Below, in pieces: positions 12,397 through 13,241 of a stretch of 13,241 nucleotides of DNA (position 1 is its first letter; the number at the start of each line of letters is the position of its first letter). The notes under the pieces were generated by a model. It ran no database searches and had not been told where the DNA came from. It saw only the letters and a program-made list of their open reading frames with translations. Origin of the DNA: JBBQBM01 sp038317375 (GTDB lineage Bacteria; Patescibacteriota; Saccharimonadia; Saccharimonadales; JAGQMS01); contig JBBQBM010000017.1 of NCBI GenBank assembly GCA_038317375.1, positions 1 through 13,241 of the forward strand, given 5' to 3'. Position numbers and translations under genes: made by a program.

Positions 12397-12807
12397 TTAA
12401 AGCAGAAAGATTAGAGGCAAAGGGTCGGGGGTGTAGGTAGTGGTTTCTGTATGGGGTATAGGGTCTACAGTTGTGTGATCTAATGCCTCTCGCGTTAGGA
12501 ACTTAGCTGCCGCCCAACGGATTTCTCTCTCTCCCAGATAAGGGTAGTTAATCCCGCAAATACGTAGTTCTGGATGGGAGCGATATTCATCATCTAAGAA
12601 CGAAACCCGTACATTACGACTAACAAGTAATGAATCAAGCTCGCTCTTTAGCACTTGCACGATTGGATCCGCTGGGTCGCCAGAGAAATAAGCATCAGTG
12701 GTAGTTGCCCAATAAAAGGCCTCACGAGCCTCGGGGTCGGCCATTACGCGAGCATACAGACTCGGTTCGGTAGGTTTAGTAGTCGGGGCTTTCTCTGCAG
12801 CACTCAT
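12397..12807 (-). CDS. Hypothetical protein
   Basis: 136 residues, no membrane helix or signal peptide. The first 15 residues are a low-complexity Ala/Thr/Pro/Lys stretch, the middle (18-110) looks like a compact folded domain with acidic helices (YARVMADPEAREAFYWA, IVQVLKSELDSLL, REIRWAAAKFLTREAL), and the tail is Thr/Pro-rich, ending PLPLIFLL. A single cysteine is at 84. I do not recognise it and no function can be argued. Support for a real gene: the reading frame is closed by neighbours at both ends in the compact style of the window (4-bp gap to the convergent membrane gene), and an extended -10 element lies just before the ATG. There is no ribosome site, in line with a leaderless mRNA. 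Confidence 0.6.
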   Translation of the reverse strand: MSAAEKAPTTKPTEPSLYARVMADPEAREAFYWATTTDAYFSGDPADPIVQVLKSELDSLLVSRNVRVSFLDDEYRSHPELRICGINYPYLGEREIRWAAAKFLTREALDHTTVDPIPHTETTTYTPDPLPLIFLL

Positions 12808-12815
12808 TTCATAAA

Positions 12816-12824
12816 ATTATATCA
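12816..12824 (-). promoter_or_regulatory. Extended -10 promoter for the 12397 gene
   Basis: On the minus strand TGATATAAT (12824-12816) is a perfect extended -10 (TGnTATAAT). The predicted start near 12809 is two bases from the ATG ending at 12807, so the mRNA would be leaderless. No -35 is needed or seen. Confidence 0.55.
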
Positions 12825-12897
12825 GAGATAATCAAACTGGCGGTGTTTCTTGATTGATGTTCGAACATTTTTTGAGCAAAACCCCCAATAAGGAAGC

Positions 12898-13051
12898 CAG
12901 CCCCGCCACTGCGCGCCTTGCTCGCCACACCACAGAAAAATACTCTTTGCTATTTTCATTTTGCGCGTGCCCGATTTTTTCTTCTTGTAATGAAAAGAGT
13001 ATTTTTCTGTGGTGCTCTGCCTTCCAAGTATTCAGGCAGGTGGCGGGGCTG
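12898..13051. repeat. Nested 154-bp inverted repeat (12-bp outer, 21-bp inner arms)
   Basis: The outer arms, CAGCCCCGCCAC (12898-12909) and GTGGCGGGGCTG (13040-13051), match perfectly over 12 bp. The inner arms at 12928-12948 and 12994-13014 match perfectly over 21 bp (left begins CACCACAG, ends TACTCTTT); after a 7-base bulge TCATT (12956-12960) can pair with AATGA (12989-12993). The junction also has GCCT (12915-12918) against AGGC (13034-13037). The size and two-tier shape suggest a folded RNA, a cruciform-forming DNA site, or a small non-autonomous mobile element; no gene is inside. Confidence 0.8.
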
Positions 13052-13069
13052 TCCGCAATTTGATTTCGT

Positions 13070-13116
13070 AAAGAAAAAGCGGAATTCCCCCCAAACCCCT
13101 CTTCCGCTTTTTCTTT
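13070..13116. repeat. 15-bp inverted repeat with C-rich loop; possible terminator
   Basis: AAAGAAAAAGCGGAA (13070-13084) pairs perfectly with TTCCGCTTTTTCTTT (13102-13116). The 17-base loop holds CCCCCCAAACCCC. The A-tract, stem and U-tract order on both strands fits a bidirectional intrinsic terminator, though the GC part of the stem is short. Confidence 0.65.
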
Positions 13117-13147
13117 TCTCAAACGGAACGGGAACGGCAAGCACGAG

Positions 13148-13214
13148 CGGGCAAAAAACTTGTCCTGAGCTTGTCGAAGGATTCCTTCCCCCCAACCCCC
13201 TTCCTTTTTGCCCG
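13148..13214. repeat. 10-bp inverted repeat enclosing a C-rich stretch
   Basis: CGGGCAAAAA (13148-13157) pairs perfectly with TTTTTGCCCG (13205-13214). Inside are the interspersed repeat at 13159-13181, a small GAAGG-ATT-CCTTC hairpin (13176-13188) and TTCCCCCCAACCCCCTTCC, close to the loop of the preceding hairpin. A fourth, smaller hairpin GGGC-TTC-GCCC (13222-13232) follows. Confidence 0.6.
13159..13181. repeat. Copy of a short interspersed repeat (CTGAGCTTGTCGAAG core)
   Basis: The core CTGAGCTTGTCGAAG at 13165-13179, in the longer context CTTGTCC...GGA, reads in other frames as PSTSSGQ or RQAQD, peptides that recur in spurious frames of many environmental bacterial genomes. I know it as a dispersed intergenic repeat from such annotations; its role is unknown. 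Only one copy lies in this window. Confidence 0.6.
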
Positions 13215-13241
13215 TCTGCTTGGGCTTCGCCCCCAAAACTT

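Noticed and set aside
12898..13051. Retron msr-msd RNA or integron attC site
   Set aside because: The nested stems are suggestive, but no reverse transcriptase or integrase is in view and the arms lack attC core sites; the window ends too soon to judge.
12832..13236. Overlapping open frames of 60-134 codons on both strands
   Set aside because: They run through the inverted repeats and the interspersed repeat (reading as RQAQD or PSTSSGQ), have no start signals and resemble no folded protein; the openness follows from the repeat structure.

Overview
This window looks like chromosome of a small-genome bacterium of the Candidate Phyla Radiation (Patescibacteria), possibly a Saccharibacteria-like lineage. 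The evidence is indirect: a MurE-type ligase without most of its N-terminal UDP-binding domain, a divergent ValS with GADHAGFETW in place of the usual GTDHAGIAT, a small-protein style with hypothetical membrane proteins, very tight packing, and the short interspersed repeat that reads as PSTSSGQ/RQAQD. The standard code fits: genes end in TAA or TAG, plus one TGA (3971 gene). No rRNA, tRNA, CRISPR array, integrase or transposase is visible.

Left part (1-3886). The window opens in the last 115 codons of an M23 metallopeptidase domain, of the subtype usually attached to a class-III aminotransferase. It meets, tail to tail, a putative 2-oxoglutarate/Fe(II) oxygenase that lies 39 bp downstream of a truncated MurE-like ligase on the minus strand. 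MurE is divergent from tsaD (tRNA t6A synthesis) across 25 bp holding a -10 element readable on both strands. Hairpins follow tsaD.

Middle (3971-4744). A small two-helix membrane protein (minus) and the valS leader (plus) diverge from back-to-back near-consensus sigma70 promoters. The 250-bp valS leader holds several small hairpins, a 14/16 match to the ParB site parS, and two facing arrays of a 7-bp repeat around a GCCCGGGC palindrome.

Right part (4745-12807). valS, an XRE-HTH/HAD fusion (minus), pyrH (UMP kinase), an ABC exporter half-transporter (minus), a HIT-family hydrolase (minus), a four-helix membrane protein of unknown function, and a hypothetical protein (minus). Genes mostly alternate in strand; convergent pairs overlap by 4 bp or lie 3-4 bp apart, and several divergent starts appear leaderless.

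Right end (12808-13241) holds no credible gene. It is a cluster of long inverted repeats (21, 12, 15 and 10 bp perfect arms) with repeated C-rich loops and one interspersed 23-bp repeat. This is the most unusual non-coding structure here. The genes are mostly housekeeping (translation, nucleotide and wall-precursor synthesis, export); no single new defence or mobile system is evident, but the parS-like site, the heptamer arrays and the hairpin cluster deserve attention.
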